Of a stretch of 34,613 nt of DNA, positions 1-10,707 are shown piece by piece. The first letter of the stretch is position 1, and every line of letters begins with the position of its first letter. Origin of the DNA: Herbaspirillum sp. (lineage in GTDB: Bacteria; Pseudomonadota; Gammaproteobacteria; Burkholderiales; Burkholderiaceae_D); contig JAQGNR010000017.1 of NCBI GenBank assembly GCA_028291765.1, forward strand, positions 1-34,613, given 5' to 3'. The translations under genes were made by a program, and so were the position numbers. Under the pieces are notes generated by a model. The model saw only the letters and a list, made by a program, of their open reading frames with translations. It was not told where the DNA came from and made no database searches.

Positions 1-47
1 TCAGCCTTATCGGTGTAACGAACCGAGGGTATTGAAAAGGACAATCC

Positions 48-1025
48 ATGCAAAATAGTTTGTTGAAGCCACGTATTATCGAAGTTGAAGCGCTTGGTGC
101 AGGTCATGCCAAGGTTGTCATGGAACCGTTTGAACGTGGCTATGGCCATACGCTGGGCAATGCATTACGGCGCGTATTGCTGTCTTCGATGGTTGGCTAT
201 GCGCCGACTGAAGTAGTGATCGCAGGTGTCGTGCACGAATATTCGTCGCTCGACGGCGTACAGGAAGATGTTGTTGATATTCTGCTGAACTTGAAGGGTG
301 TCGTATTCAAGTTGCATAACCGTGACGACGTCACATTGGTGTTGAAAAAAGAAGGCGAAGGCGCTGTGCTGGCGTCCGATATCGATTTGCCGCACGATGT
401 CGAGCTGATCAATCCAGGTCACGTGATCGCGAATCTGACAGCCGGCGGCAAGCTGGATATGCAGATCAAGGTTGAAAAAGGCCGCGGTTATGTACCGGGT
501 AACGTTCGCCGTTTGACTGAAGATGCAAACAAGACCATCGGCCGCATTATTCTGGATGCATCGTTTTCGCCGGTGCGCCGCGTATCGTATGCAGTCGAGT
601 CGGCTCGCGTCGAACAACGTACCGATCTGGACAAGCTGGTCATCAATATCGAAACCAACGGTGTGATCACGCCTGAAGAGGCGATTCGCCAGTCGGCACG
701 CGTTCTGGTTGATCAATTGAATGTATTTGCAGCACTCGAAGGCACTGAAGCAGCCGCTGAAGCACCTTCCCGCGCACCGCAAGTCGATCCTATCCTGTTG
801 CGTCCGGTCGACGATCTGGAATTGACCGTACGTTCGGCCAATTGCCTGAAAGCAGAAAACATTTACTACATTGGCGATCTGATCCAGCGTAGCGAAAACG
901 AACTGTTGAAGACGCCGAATCTGGGTCGTAAGTCCTTGAATGAAATCAAGGAAGTTTTGGCCTCGCGTGGTTTGACACTGGGCATGAAGCTGGAAAACTG
1001 GCCGCCTGCCGGCCTGGAAAAATAA
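48..1025 (+). CDS. rpoA: DNA-directed RNA polymerase subunit alpha
   Basis: This is the alpha subunit, which dimerises to scaffold RNA polymerase assembly and contacts UP elements and activators through its C-terminal domain. The 325-residue length is the usual betaproteobacterial size. The N-terminal dimerisation domain (about 10-230) contains the recognisable segment [15 protein letters not shown]. The C-terminal domain (about 245-315) has the helix-hairpin-helix region ending [15 protein letters not shown] purine-rich AAAAGGA at 36-42 lies just before the ATG and supports this start. It lies upstream of rplQ on the same strand, as in the end of the alpha ribosomal-protein operon, so the first 47 bases are probably the spacer after rpsD. 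Nothing looks abnormal. Confidence 0.98.
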   Translation: MQNSLLKPRIIEVEALGAGHAKVVMEPFERGYGHTLGNALRRVLLSSMVGYAPTEVVIAGVVHEYSSLDGVQEDVVDILLNLKGVVFKLHNRDDVTLVLKKEGEGAVLASDIDLPHDVELINPGHVIANLTAGGKLDMQIKVEKGRGYVPGNVRRLTEDANKTIGRIILDASFSPVRRVSYAVESARVEQRTDLDKLVINIETNGVITPEEAIRQSARVLVDQLNVFAALEGTEAAAEAPSRAPQVDPILLRPVDDLELTVRSANCLKAENIYYIGDLIQRSENELLKTPNLGRKSLNEIKEVLASRGLTLGMKLENWPPAGLEK

Positions 1026-1036
1026 TAGGTATAATC

Positions 1037-1068
1037 GCCGGCTTCGCGCATTGCGCAGAGCCGGCTTT
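1037..1068 (+). terminator. Weak hairpin between rpoA and rplQ
   Basis: GCCGGCT (1037-1043) pairs with AGCCGGC (1059-1065), and an inner GCGC/GCGC stem lies between them. The hairpin is followed by only three T residues. It sits 12 bases after the rpoA stop. The short T run suggests a partial terminator or an mRNA-stabilising stem rather than a strong stop, since rplQ is normally co-transcribed with rpoA. Confidence 0.4.
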
Positions 1069-1204
1069 GTAGTGCATAGATAGCGCATAGAGCACCACCG
1101 TAGCATTGAAAAATTGCAGCACACATTAAACCGGTCCGCGGTATCCCATTAGAGGATATCGATCGAAGAACTGGATCATCATTTAAAACTTTAAAGGAAA
1201 TACC

Positions 1205-1600
1205 ATGCGTCACCGTCACGGCCTCCGTAAACTGAATCGTACTTCTTCCCACCGTCTGGCAATGTTGCGCAACATGATGGTTTCGTTGCTGCGTCACGAA
1301 GCAATCAAGACCACACTGCCAAAAGCTAAAGAACTGCGTCGCGTAGTCGAACCAATGCTGACATTGGGCAAGACCGACACCCTGGCAAACAAGCGTTTGG
1401 CGTTCAGCCGTCTGCGCGATCGCGAGATCGTCGGCAAACTGTTTTCGGATTTGGGCCCACGTTACGCAACACGTAACGGCGGCTATCTGCGTATCCTGAA
1501 AATGGGTTTCCGCGTTGGCGACAATGCGCCTATGGCGTTCGTAGAATTGCTGGATCGTCCTGAAGTCAGCGACGACGCAGACGTGCCAACAGCAGAATAA
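1205..1600 (+). CDS. rplQ: 50S ribosomal protein L17
   Basis: This is large-subunit ribosomal protein L17, which lies near the polypeptide exit tunnel. The opening [17 protein letters not shown] is diagnostic of the family. So is the segment [29 protein letters not shown] (about 34-62). At 131 residues it has the usual betaproteobacterial length, with a short acidic tail. A good Shine-Dalgarno, AAAGGAAA at 1193-1200, stands 4 bases before the ATG. It follows rpoA by 179 bp and is closed by the terminator at 1638-1662, so it is the last gene of the alpha operon. Confidence 0.98.
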   Translation: MRHRHGLRKLNRTSSHRLAMLRNMMVSLLRHEAIKTTLPKAKELRRVVEPMLTLGKTDTLANKRLAFSRLRDREIVGKLFSDLGPRYATRNGGYLRILKMGFRVGDNAPMAFVELLDRPEVSDDADVPTAE

Positions 1601-1637
1601 TGATCCATCAATGACTAGCAATAGTCCGATGTAAAGA

Positions 1638-1662
1638 AGAGCCAGGCGATGCCTGGCTTTTT
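1638..1662 (+). terminator. Rho-independent terminator after rplQ
   Basis: A perfect stem GCCAGGC (1641-1647) / GCCTGGC (1651-1657) with a GAT loop is followed by five T residues (1658-1662). It ends the rpoA-rplQ transcript. Confidence 0.9.
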
Positions 1663-1821
1663 ACTTTCCGCGCGTATTTATTTCAAGTTGGTGAAGTAGC
1701 GAGTCCTCAAATTAAGATGCCGCCCTGTGTTATATTTTTGTCCTGCCGCTTTGTGCTGGATAACGCAAACGCTGTATATAACAGCGCACTAAGCACACGG
1801 TAACCCCCTGGAAGAGTTTAC

Positions 1822-3651
1822 ATGCATTCCCCAAATTCAAGTCACGTGCCGATGATGCACCATGCATTTCGGCGCTTACTGATAGCGCTATTTTTGTCAC
1901 TGAGCTTTGTGCTGTGCGCGGCGCCGGCGCAAGCGGATGCCAATTTTCTGGCGCCGGAGCAGGCATTCAAGTTTTCGGCGCAAATGGCCGATGCGCAGAC
2001 GCTGGAAGTCAGTTACATCATTGCCGACGGTTATTACATGTACCGTGAACGCTTTCACTTCAAAGCGGACCAAGATGCGGTATTGGGCCAGCCGGTTTTC
2101 CCTGACGGGAAAATAAAATATGACGAGACCTTCAAGAAAAACGTCGAAACCTATCGCAACAAAGTAAGCATTCGGATACCCGTCAAAGGAGACGCACCGT
2201 TCCGGCTGACTGTGACATCGCAGGGTTGCACGGATAAAGGTTTATGCTATTCGCCGATGGACGTTGCTGTGCAGCTATTTCCGATCAGTACCGCGGCTGG
2301 CAACACAATGAGTGTCACAGTAGCAGCGCCTGCGACAACCGATGGCGCCAATCCCAACTCCGTTGTTGACAGCAACGATATCGGCGGCATCCAGGCGACG
2401 CTGCAAAGCGGTAAATTGCTGTTGATTCTGCCGCTGCTTTTTCTACTTGGTCTCGGTCTATCGCTTACGCCGTGCATGTTGCCGATGGTGCCGATCCTGT
2501 CATCGATTATTGTCGGCGAGGGAGCGCGTTCCACACGCGGGCGCGGCTTGCTGTTATCGGCGGTGTACGCCTTGGGTATGGCACTGGTTTATACCGCTTT
2601 GGGCGTAGCTGCCGGGCTAGTGGGACAAGGGCTGGCCGCGACACTGCAAAATCCCTGGGTACTTAGCCTGTTTGCATTGCTCTTGATCGGCCTGTCCTTG
2701 TCGATGTTCGGTTTCTATGAGCTGCAGATACCTAGCGCCTGGCAAACCCGGTTGTCACAAGCCTCCGGCGGAAAGGGAGGCGGAGGCGGAAAATTGATCG
2801 GCGTATTCGTCATGGGCGCTATCTCGGCGCTGATCGTCGGCCCTTGCGTTGCACCGCCTTTGGCCGGTGTCTTGCTTTATATCAGCCAGTCGCACGACGT
2901 ATTTATCGGCGGTAGCGCATTGTTTGCGATGGCCGCCGGCATGAGCGTGCCCCTGCTGCTGGTAGGTGTTTCAGCCGGTGCGCTGCTGCCGCGTGCAGGC
3001 GGTTGGATGGAGGGCGTCAAACGCTTCTTCGGCGTACTGATGCTGGCCACAGCGCTGTGGATGATCATGCCGGTGATACCGGGTGCAGCCGCGGTTTTAG
3101 CCTGGGCGCTGCTGCTCATTGGATACGGCGCCTATATGCTGTGGGCCCAGCCGGGGGCATGGCTGACCAAGGCCGTAGGGGTCATCGCACTTATTCTTGG
3201 CGCTCTGCAATTGGTGAATGTGAGTACCGGCGGTCGCGATGCGCTGGCGCCGTTGGCGCAACTTGGAGGGGGCGGCGCAGCCCAGCCCCAAATCGATTTC
3301 CGGCATGTGAAATCCGAGGCAGAACTTGACGAGGTATTGGCGCAAACGGGCGGCAAAGCGGTCATGCTGGATTTCTATGCCGACTGGTGCGTAAGCTGTC
3401 TGGAGATGGAAAAGACCACTTTTGCCGATCCGCAAGCGCGTGCGGCGCTTGGCGCCTTCGTCTTGTTAAAAGCGGATGTTACGGCCAACAATGCCGACGA
3501 TAAGGCTTTATTGAAGCGCTTTAAATTGTTTGGCCCGCCCGGTTTCATTTTCTTCGATGCCAAAGGCCAAGAACTGGCCGATAAGAACCTCATCGGCTAC
3601 GAAAATACAGAGCAATTCCTGAAGCGTCTCAATACGATCAATCCCGGCTGA
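1822..3651 (+). CDS. dsbD: Thiol:disulfide interchange protein DsbD
   Basis: This inner-membrane protein passes electrons from cytoplasmic thioredoxin to periplasmic DsbC and to the cytochrome c maturation pathway. All three modules and all six redox cysteines are visible. The N-terminal periplasmic domain follows a signal peptide ending AQA and carries C136 and C142. The membrane domain (about 195-470) has TPCMLP (C218) and GPCVAPP (C342). The C-terminal thioredoxin domain has WCVSC (C523, C526). At 609 residues it is full length. A second in-frame ATG at 1852 is a possible alternative start. Its location near the cytochrome c and ResB/CcsA genes fits a supply of reductant for heme attachment. 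Confidence 0.96.
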   Translation: MHSPNSSHVPMMHHAFRRLLIALFLSLSFVLCAAPAQADANFLAPEQAFKFSAQMADAQTLEVSYIIADGYYMYRERFHFKADQDAVLGQPVFPDGKIKYDETFKKNVETYRNKVSIRIPVKGDAPFRLTVTSQGCTDKGLCYSPMDVAVQLFPISTAAGNTMSVTVAAPATTDGANPNSVVDSNDIGGIQATLQSGKLLLILPLLFLLGLGLSLTPCMLPMVPILSSIIVGEGARSTRGRGLLLSAVYALGMALVYTALGVAAGLVGQGLAATLQNPWVLSLFALLLIGLSLSMFGFYELQIPSAWQTRLSQASGGKGGGGGKLIGVFVMGAISALIVGPCVAPPLAGVLLYISQSHDVFIGGSALFAMAAGMSVPLLLVGVSAGALLPRAGGWMEGVKRFFGVLMLATALWMIMPVIPGAAAVLAWALLLIGYGAYMLWAQPGAWLTKAVGVIALILGALQLVNVSTGGRDALAPLAQLGGGGAAQPQIDFRHVKSEAELDEVLAQTGGKAVMLDFYADWCVSCLEMEKTTFADPQARAALGAFVLLKADVTANNADDKALLKRFKLFGPPGFIFFDAKGQELADKNLIGYENTEQFLKRLNTINPG

Positions 3652-3795
3652 TCAAGAATGAACTTAATGCCGGTAGTACATTCCGATATATGCAAAGACA
3701 ATAAAATTTGTTGGGTATAGAGGGTGTCAGCGCTATAGTCTTTTGATGAAATGAGTTCTAGTGCGCTGTCCGGTGTTTATTTCAAGGAGATCAAC

Positions 3796-4434
3796 ATGAC
3801 ATTACGTTTGGGCGATACCGCCCCTGATTTTGAGCAGAATTCTTCAATAGGCAGGATCAAGTTTTACGAATGGGCAGGGGACTCCTGGGTAGTACTGTTT
3901 TCTCATCCGGCCGACTTCACGCCAGTATGCACGACCGAACTCGGCCTGACGGCCAAACTGAAGCCGGAATTCGATAAGCGCAACGTCAAGGCGCTCGCGC
4001 TGTCAGTCGATTCGTCTGATTCGCATCTCACCTGGATTAAAGATATCGAAGCCACCCAAAAGGCCGTGGTCGGCTTTCCTATCGTGGCCGATGTGGACAA
4101 GTCGGTTTCAACGCTATACGACATGATTCATCCAAATCAGTCGGAAACCGCGACTGTGCGCTCGGTGTTTATTATCGATCCGAAGAAGAAAGTGCGTTTA
4201 ACCCTTACCTATCCGATGAGTACAGGCCGCAATTTCAATGAGATTTTGCGCGTCATCGATGCCTTGCAACTGACCGATTCCCATACCGTGGCGACACCCG
4301 GCAACTGGCAGGATGGCGACGATGTCATCATCCCGCTGTCGATCCAGGATGAGGCTGTCATCAAGCAAAAATATCCAAAAGGCTATAAGGCTGAAAGGCC
4401 CTATCTGCGCGTGACGCCGCAGCCGAATAAATAA
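3796..4434 (+). CDS. 1-Cys peroxiredoxin (Prx6/AhpC-TSA family)
   Basis: This is a thiol peroxidase that reduces peroxides. The peroxidatic cysteine is C45 in PADFTPVCTTE, the PxxxTxxC signature. The long C-terminal arm (about 150-212, including PGNWQDGDDVIIP) is typical of the Prx6-type branch. I chose ATG 3796 rather than an upstream start because AAGGAG (3784-3789) is well placed and the family begins MTLRLGDTAPDF. That gives 212 residues. It is downstream of dsbD by 144 bp and ends just before a bidirectional terminator. No partner reductase gene is adjacent. Confidence 0.93.
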   Translation: MTLRLGDTAPDFEQNSSIGRIKFYEWAGDSWVVLFSHPADFTPVCTTELGLTAKLKPEFDKRNVKALALSVDSSDSHLTWIKDIEATQKAVVGFPIVADVDKSVSTLYDMIHPNQSETATVRSVFIIDPKKKVRLTLTYPMSTGRNFNEILRVIDALQLTDSHTVATPGNWQDGDDVIIPLSIQDEAVIKQKYPKGYKAERPYLRVTPQPNK

Positions 4435-4468
4435 ATCGCGTTGCGGTTTTAACAATGCCGTCGCACAT

Positions 4469-4509
4469 AAAAAACCGCTCCGAACATGATTGTCCGGAGC
4501 GGTTTTTTT
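4469..4509. terminator. Bidirectional terminator between prx and hemB
   Basis: The stem CCGCTCCG (4475-4482) / CGGAGCGG (4495-4502) has six A residues on its left and seven T residues on its right. It can therefore end transcripts from both sides. This fits its position between the convergent peroxiredoxin (+) and hemB (-) genes. Confidence 0.9.
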
Positions 4510-4551
4510 ACGGGCAGCTTATGCGCGGCTTGTATAGAGATTATTCATCGC

Positions 4552-5607
<1,056 letters not shown>

Positions 5608-5651
5608 CTAAAATTGTCCATCAGCAAAAAACTTTCCCGATGGCAGAATTC

Positions 5652-6347
5652 CTACCCCTGCGTAGCAGACGCATCCGACGGCACTTGATCCAGTCCGGTC
5701 AGCGCCAGAATGCGTTCATCCGCTTCTTCCAGCCCAGTACGCTTGAGCGCCGAAAACAACTGCGCCGTAAAGGGAAACGGCACACCGTTCTCATCGACAT
5801 AACTGGATAACACTGTATGGGCCATCCGCAGCGCATTGGCTTGCTCGTTGCGATTGAGTTTATCGGCTTTGCTTAAAATGCAATGCAATGGTTTGCCGGT
5901 AGGTGCGAACCACTCGATCATCTGAATATCCAGATCGGTAAAAGGACGGCGGGAATCGACAATCAATACCAGCGCAGCCAATTGTTCGCGGCGGCGGACA
6001 TAATCGCCGAGTAATTCCTGCCAATGCAATTTGGCGGTGCCGGATACCTCGGCGTAGCCGTAACCGGGAAGATCGACCAGCAATGCGCGGATTTCGTCGA
6101 CTTTAGTTTCGTCCTTGCGGTGCTGGCCGACATGGGCGCCGCCGATCGAGAAATAATTGATATGTTGGGTACGGCCCGGCGTTTTTGACGCAAACGCCAG
6201 TTTTTTCTGATTGCAGAGGATATTGATTGCGGTGGATTTGCCGGCGTTGGAGCGGCCGGCAAAGGCAACTTCGGGGACGTTGAGTTTTGGCAGGTCACGC
6301 AAATGATTGACCGTAGTAAAGAAACGAGCTTGCCAAAGTAGGGACAT
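5652..6347 (-). CDS. engB: Ribosome biogenesis GTP-binding protein EngB (YsxC/YihA)
   Basis: This is an essential TrmE-Era-EngA-like GTPase needed for assembly of the 50S ribosomal subunit. The G1 P-loop is GRSNAGKST (31-39). It is followed by KTPGRTQ (G2), DLPGYGYAE (G3) and LSKADKLN (G4). I chose the ATG whose first base is at 6347 ([10 protein letters not shown]) because family members start close to this motif. An in-frame extension to 6461 would add 38 residues that look unlike protein. This gives 231 residues. It is divergent from the cytochrome c4 gene, with a 206-bp shared upstream region, and precedes hemB. Confidence 0.95.
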   Translation of the reverse strand: MSLLWQARFFTTVNHLRDLPKLNVPEVAFAGRSNAGKSTAINILCNQKKLAFASKTPGRTQHINYFSIGGAHVGQHRKDETKVDEIRALLVDLPGYGYAEVSGTAKLHWQELLGDYVRRREQLAALVLIVDSRRPFTDLDIQMIEWFAPTGKPLHCILSKADKLNRNEQANALRMAHTVLSSYVDENGVPFPFTAQLFSALKRTGLEEADERILALTGLDQVPSDASATQG

Positions 6348-6553
6348 AGGTTCAGTAGAAAATGCAATGCAGGGAGGCGAAAATGCCAGAAAGCTATTGT
6401 ACAATAAGGGGTTATAGCTTGTTGACTTGCTTAAGCGTCGTAAAAAACGTAGCAAAATCACTTAAAGCGGGCACAAGAGGGAGACAACGACAGCATACAG
6501 GGCACTGTATCGCCGCCGCCGACAGAATTTTAATCAAGTCTTAGGGTGTTTGA

Positions 6554-7219
6554 ATGAATCGTGCCATTTCGCCATTTCTGAAATCCTTGCTGGCTGCATT
6601 GATTGTTTTTTCCTCCACCGCTTATGCCGCCGATGCGCCGACCGCGACGCCTGCCAAGCCCGATCCTGCCAAAGGCGAAGCCTTATTTACCAATGGCGAT
6701 GCCGGCCGCAATATCACCGCTTGCATCTCTTGCCATGGCGCTGCCGGCAATTCAACTATTGTGCAGAATCCGCGTTTGGCAGGGCAGAATGAGGCCTACA
6801 TCGTCAAGGAACTCAATAATTTCAAAACAGCCGATCGCAGCAATCCGATCATGTCGCCTATGGCAAAACTGCTGACCGACGATGATATTAAAAATCTGGC
6901 TGCCTATCTGAGCGTGCAAGTACCGAAATCGGATGCTGCGAAAAATGCGGCGACGCTGGCGCTGGGCAAACAGATTTATCGCGGCGGTATTGCCGATAAG
7001 AACGTACCGGCTTGCGCCGCTTGCCACGGCCCGACCGGCGCCGGAATCCCGGTACAATATCCGCGTCTTGCCGGTCAGCATGAGGATTACACCGTGGCCG
7101 AGTTGACGAACTTCCGCGCAGGCACGCGCACTAATAGCGCACCGATGACAACGATTGCAGCGCGGTTGTCCGACAACGAAATCAAGGCCGTGTCCGATTA
7201 CATCGCCGGACTGAAGTAA
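6554..7219 (+). CDS. Diheme cytochrome c4
   Basis: This periplasmic electron carrier usually feeds terminal oxidases. A signal peptide (about 1-25, ending AYA) is followed by two homologous class I cytochrome c domains. Each has a heme site: CISCH at C57-H61 and CAACH at C154-H158. Each domain also has the P(R)LAGQ segment (about residues 75 and 175) and a C-terminal YLS/YIAGLK helix. At 221 residues the length fits the family. It is followed by a strong terminator, so it is probably a monocistronic unit. Its maturation would need the ResB/CcsA system encoded immediately downstream. Confidence 0.96.
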   Translation: MNRAISPFLKSLLAALIVFSSTAYAADAPTATPAKPDPAKGEALFTNGDAGRNITACISCHGAAGNSTIVQNPRLAGQNEAYIVKELNNFKTADRSNPIMSPMAKLLTDDDIKNLAAYLSVQVPKSDAAKNAATLALGKQIYRGGIADKNVPACAACHGPTGAGIPVQYPRLAGQHEDYTVAELTNFRAGTRTNSAPMTTIAARLSDNEIKAVSDYIAGLK

Positions 7220-7241
7220 AAAAAAGTAAATAATTATCGGA

Positions 7242-7270
7242 GGGGGTGGCTGTTTAGCCACCCCTTTTTT
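7242..7270 (+). terminator. Rho-independent terminator after cytochrome c4
   Basis: The perfect stem GGGGTGGC (7243-7250) / GCCACCCC (7257-7264) has a six-base loop and is followed by six T residues. It lies about 25 bases after the cytochrome stop codon. Confidence 0.92.
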
Positions 7271-7297
7271 CATTTTTTAACCAGGCGCACAGAATTT

Positions 7298-9442
7298 ATG
7301 AGCGAAGTTATGAGTGTTAGCACCGCCGGCATCGAATTGAAGACCAAACGCCGCTGGCTTGCCGGCGCCGTCGAGCTGATTTCATCGATGCGCTTTGCGA
7401 TCAGTCTGTTGACCCTGATTGCGACAGCATCGGTAATCGGCACCGTTTTGAAACAAAACGAGCCGATGACCAACTATGTGAATCAATTCGGCCCATTCTG
7501 GTTCGATATATTCGGCAAGCTCGGTCTATATGCGGTGTATTCCACTTGGTGGTTCCTGCTGATCATGACGTTCCTGGTGACGTCGACCTCGTTATGCATC
7601 TGGCGCAATGCGCCGAAGATGATCAAGGACATGCGCAGTTGGAAAGAAAACGTGCGAGAACAATCGCTGCGCAATTTTCACCATAAAGCCGAGTGGAGCG
7701 TGGCGACAACACCGGCCATATTGGCGCAGGATCTGCTGGCCCGCATCGCCAACAAGGGCTACCGCACCCGTATCGTGGAAAAAAATCAGGCGATCCTGAT
7801 CACCGCCAAGCAGGGCGCGGCCAATAAATGGGGTTATATCTTCGCCCACAGCGCAATCGTCATTATTTGTATCGGCGGCCTGCTCGATTCAAACCTGCCG
7901 ATCCGAATCCAGCAATGGGTCGGCGGTAAAACACCGTTTACCGGCAGCGGCCTGATTGCGGACATTTCACCGCAGCACAGGCTCTCGGTCTCCAATCCGA
8001 CTTTCCGCGGCAATACAATGATTCCGGAAGGCTCCGCCAGCAGCACCGCCATCATTCCCCAGCAAAACGGCGTGTTGATTCAAGACCTGCCGTTCACGAT
8101 CCAGCTCAAACGTTTCGTCATCGATTTCTACTCCACCGGCATGCCCAAACTGTTTGCCAGCGAAGTAGTGTTGCAGGATCACAAGACCGGCGAGATCGTC
8201 ACCGGCACCATCAAGGTCAACAAGCCGCTGTTTTACGACGGTATCGCGTTGTATCAATCGAGCTTTGACGATGGCGGCAGCAAGCTCAACTTAGCGGCGT
8301 ATCCGATGCGTGGCGCGGCCAGCGCGAGCACGCCGCTGGCCGGTGTAGTCAACGAAAGCACGCCGCTGGCCAAGGACAGCGAATACACGGTTGAATGGAG
8401 CGGCTTCCGTCCGTTCAACGTTGAAAATCTCAGTAACGCCGGCAGCGCCACCGGCAATGACGGCAGCGCTCAGGACTTGCGGGCAGTCAATAAAAGTCTC
8501 AACAACCGGTTGGCCAAAGATATTTCCGACCATCTCGGCTCCGGCGCCAAAAGCGCTAATAGTAAAGATTTGAAAAATGTCGGCCCCAGCGTGCAATACA
8601 AATTGCGCGACAAAACCGGTCAGGCGCGCGAATATCTGAATTACATGCAACCGATCGACATGGATGGCATGTATGTTTTCCTGGCCGGCATGCGCGACAA
8701 TCCAAGCGATCAGTTCCGCTATTTGCGTATTCCCGCAGACGATAATGGCTCGGTCGACGAATGGATGCGCCTGCGTGCAGCGCTGACGGAGCCGCAACTG
8801 CGCGCCGAGGCGGCGCATCGTTATGCACTGCGGGCAATGCGCGATAGTCACGACACCGATGCAGGTATCGCTACCTTGCGTCTTCAGCTTCAGCAGTCCG
8901 CGCAGAAGGGATTGGATTTATTTGCCGGGGATGGCAAAACTTCCGGTTATCTGGCAGTCTCCAGGTTTCTGGAAAATGTACCCGCCGCCGAGCAGGAACG
9001 CGCCGCCGATATTTTTATTAAAATTCTCAACGGAAGCTTATGGGATTTGTGGCAAGTGGCGCGGGAAAAGGCCGGATTGAAAGCGCTGGAACAGTCCGAT
9101 CAGCATGCCCGTTTCATACAAGTTGCCGGTAACGCGTTATCGGATGCCGGCTTTTATGGTGCGCCGGTATATCTGCAATTGCGCGACTTTGAAGAAATCA
9201 AAGCGTCGGTGCTGCAACTGACACGCTCACCGGGCAAAAAAGTGGTGTATCTGGGCTGTCTGTTCCTGGTGCTGGGCGTGTTTTCAATGCTGTATATTCG
9301 TGAGCGTCGGGTCTGGGTCTGGATTCGGCCCGATGGCCACGGCAATACCAACGCATTAATGGCAATGAGCTCGCAACGCAAGACCTTGGACTTTGTAAAT
9401 GAATTTGAATCGCTGAAAGCGAAGTTGATGCAATCGGCGTAA
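7298..9442 (+). CDS. resB: Cytochrome c biogenesis protein ResB (Ccs1)
   Basis: This is one half of the System II heme-export and cytochrome c synthetase complex in the inner membrane. The N-terminus has the ResB signature: RFAISLLTLIATASVIGTVLKQNEP, then a second helix near YAVYSTWWFLLIMTFLV, and a third around AHSAIVIICIGGLLDSNLP. A very large periplasmic domain (about 215-640) follows, then a final membrane helix YLGCLFLVLGVFSMLYI near the C-terminus. At 714 residues it is full length. ATG 7310 is an alternative start four codons in. It precedes ccsA by only about 45 bp, so the two form an operon. Confidence 0.94.
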   Translation: MSEVMSVSTAGIELKTKRRWLAGAVELISSMRFAISLLTLIATASVIGTVLKQNEPMTNYVNQFGPFWFDIFGKLGLYAVYSTWWFLLIMTFLVTSTSLCIWRNAPKMIKDMRSWKENVREQSLRNFHHKAEWSVATTPAILAQDLLARIANKGYRTRIVEKNQAILITAKQGAANKWGYIFAHSAIVIICIGGLLDSNLPIRIQQWVGGKTPFTGSGLIADISPQHRLSVSNPTFRGNTMIPEGSASSTAIIPQQNGVLIQDLPFTIQLKRFVIDFYSTGMPKLFASEVVLQDHKTGEIVTGTIKVNKPLFYDGIALYQSSFDDGGSKLNLAAYPMRGAASASTPLAGVVNESTPLAKDSEYTVEWSGFRPFNVENLSNAGSATGNDGSAQDLRAVNKSLNNRLAKDISDHLGSGAKSANSKDLKNVGPSVQYKLRDKTGQAREYLNYMQPIDMDGMYVFLAGMRDNPSDQFRYLRIPADDNGSVDEWMRLRAALTEPQLRAEAAHRYALRAMRDSHDTDAGIATLRLQLQQSAQKGLDLFAGDGKTSGYLAVSRFLENVPAAEQERAADIFIKILNGSLWDLWQVAREKAGLKALEQSDQHARFIQVAGNALSDAGFYGAPVYLQLRDFEEIKASVLQLTRSPGKKVVYLGCLFLVLGVFSMLYIRERRVWVWIRPDGHGNTNALMAMSSQRKTLDFVNEFESLKAKLMQSA

Positions 9443-9488
9443 GCTCCCCGCAATCGCTCCTTGAGCGCTGCTGGAAATAGGAGAAATG

Positions 9489-10634
9489 ATGGAATTAACG
9501 CAAATTTACGTTCCTGAGCAGGGGTTTTTCAAACGCCTTGGCGCCGTGGATTGGCTCTATGGCGCGGCGTTGCTGACGGCCTCGTTGTTCGGGCTGTATC
9601 GCTACGGCAGTTACATGGATTACTACGAAAAGGCGGTCCTGTTTCTGGCTGCGCCGACCTTTACCTGGCTCGGATGGCACTGGAAATCGGTACGCTGGCT
9701 GATGGCCGTGCTGGCGATCCTTTCTCTGAGCGCGATCGGCATGTATGGCGGTTCGCTGCAAATGGCGGATCAGAAATTCTTCCTGAAATATCTGCTGTCC
9801 AGTCAGTCCGCGGTGTTATGGATGAGCGTGTTTTTTGTCTTGTCGACGCTGTTTTATTGGGGCGGCATGATTGCACGCTCGAATACTGGTTTCTCGATCG
9901 GCTCCAAGCTCTGCTGGGCAGGCGTCATCTTCGGTTTTACCGGCATGCTGGTGCGCTGGTATGAATCCTATCTGATCGGCGCCGATGTCGGCCACATCCC
10001 TATTTCGAATCTGTACGAAGTGTTCATTCTGTTTTGCATGATCACTGCACTGTTTTATCTGTATTACGAAGGCCATTACAAAACCCGCCAGTTGGGTGCG
10101 TTTGTGATGCTCGTGATCACGGCCGCCGTCGGCTTTTTGATTTGGTACACGATCGCGCGCGACGCCTCGGAAATCCAACCGCTGGTGCCGGCGCTGCAAA
10201 GCTGGTGGATGAAGATCCACGTGCCGGCCAACTTCATCGGCTACGGTACATTCTCGCTGTCGGCAATGGTCGGGCTGGCTTATATATTGAAATCCAAGGG
10301 ATATCTGGCGGATCGCCTGCCATCGCTGGAAGTGCTGGACGACGTGATGTACAAGGCGATTGCCGTGGGCTTCACATTTTTCACGATTGCGACCATTCTC
10401 GGCGCGTTGTGGGCAGCCGAAGCGTGGGGCGGTTACTGGTCATGGGATCCGAAAGAAACCTGGGCGCTGATCGTCTGGCTTAATTATGCCGCCTGGCTGC
10501 ACATGCGTTTGATGAAAGGCCTGCGCGGTCAGGTAGCCGCATGGTGGGCGTTGATCGGGCTGCTGGTGACGACGTTTGCGTTCCTCGGCGTGAATATGTT
10601 CCTGTCCGGTCTGCATTCGTACGGAGAGCTGTGA
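9489..10634 (+). CDS. ccsA: Cytochrome c biogenesis protein CcsA/CcsB (heme handling protein)
   Basis: This is the partner of ResB in System II cytochrome c maturation. It is a multi-helix inner-membrane protein that presents heme to apocytochromes. The tryptophan-rich WWD domain is clear near the C-terminus (GGYWSWDPKETWALIVWL). Conserved histidines lie in WWMKIHVPANF and FLSGLHSYGEL. There are about eight hydrophobic helices. Two adjacent ATGs exist at 9486 and 9489. The Shine-Dalgarno GGAG at 9480-9483 is only 2 bases from the first, so I prefer the second, giving 381 residues. It is co-directional with resB and probably co-transcribed. Confidence 0.94.
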   Translation: MELTQIYVPEQGFFKRLGAVDWLYGAALLTASLFGLYRYGSYMDYYEKAVLFLAAPTFTWLGWHWKSVRWLMAVLAILSLSAIGMYGGSLQMADQKFFLKYLLSSQSAVLWMSVFFVLSTLFYWGGMIARSNTGFSIGSKLCWAGVIFGFTGMLVRWYESYLIGADVGHIPISNLYEVFILFCMITALFYLYYEGHYKTRQLGAFVMLVITAAVGFLIWYTIARDASEIQPLVPALQSWWMKIHVPANFIGYGTFSLSAMVGLAYILKSKGYLADRLPSLEVLDDVMYKAIAVGFTFFTIATILGALWAAEAWGGYWSWDPKETWALIVWLNYAAWLHMRLMKGLRGQVAAWWALIGLLVTTFAFLGVNMFLSGLHSYGEL

Positions 10635-10707
10635 TAAAAGCCGGCGCTCAAGGCAGCGCCCGGCATCAATGTTTAATGCGTGTCTTGGCCCCCCAATCCT
10701 GTAGGAA

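Noticed and set aside
165..1124. Long minus-strand ORF opposite rpoA (319 codons)
   Set aside because: It lies antisense to a certain gene, is Cys/Arg/Gln/Phe-rich and has no recognisable motif or ribosome site. It is a shadow of rpoA codon bias.
3741..3760. Possible third copy of the palindrome end near the peroxiredoxin gene (ATGAAATGAGTTCTAG)
   Set aside because: It resembles the right end of the 19.6-kb element at about 14 of 16 positions but has no inverted partner nearby. Chance is the simpler explanation.
6422..6450. Possible sigma-70 promoter before cytochrome c4 (TTGACT)
   Set aside because: A -35-like hexamer is present, but no acceptable -10 occurs at the right distance, so I do not annotate it.
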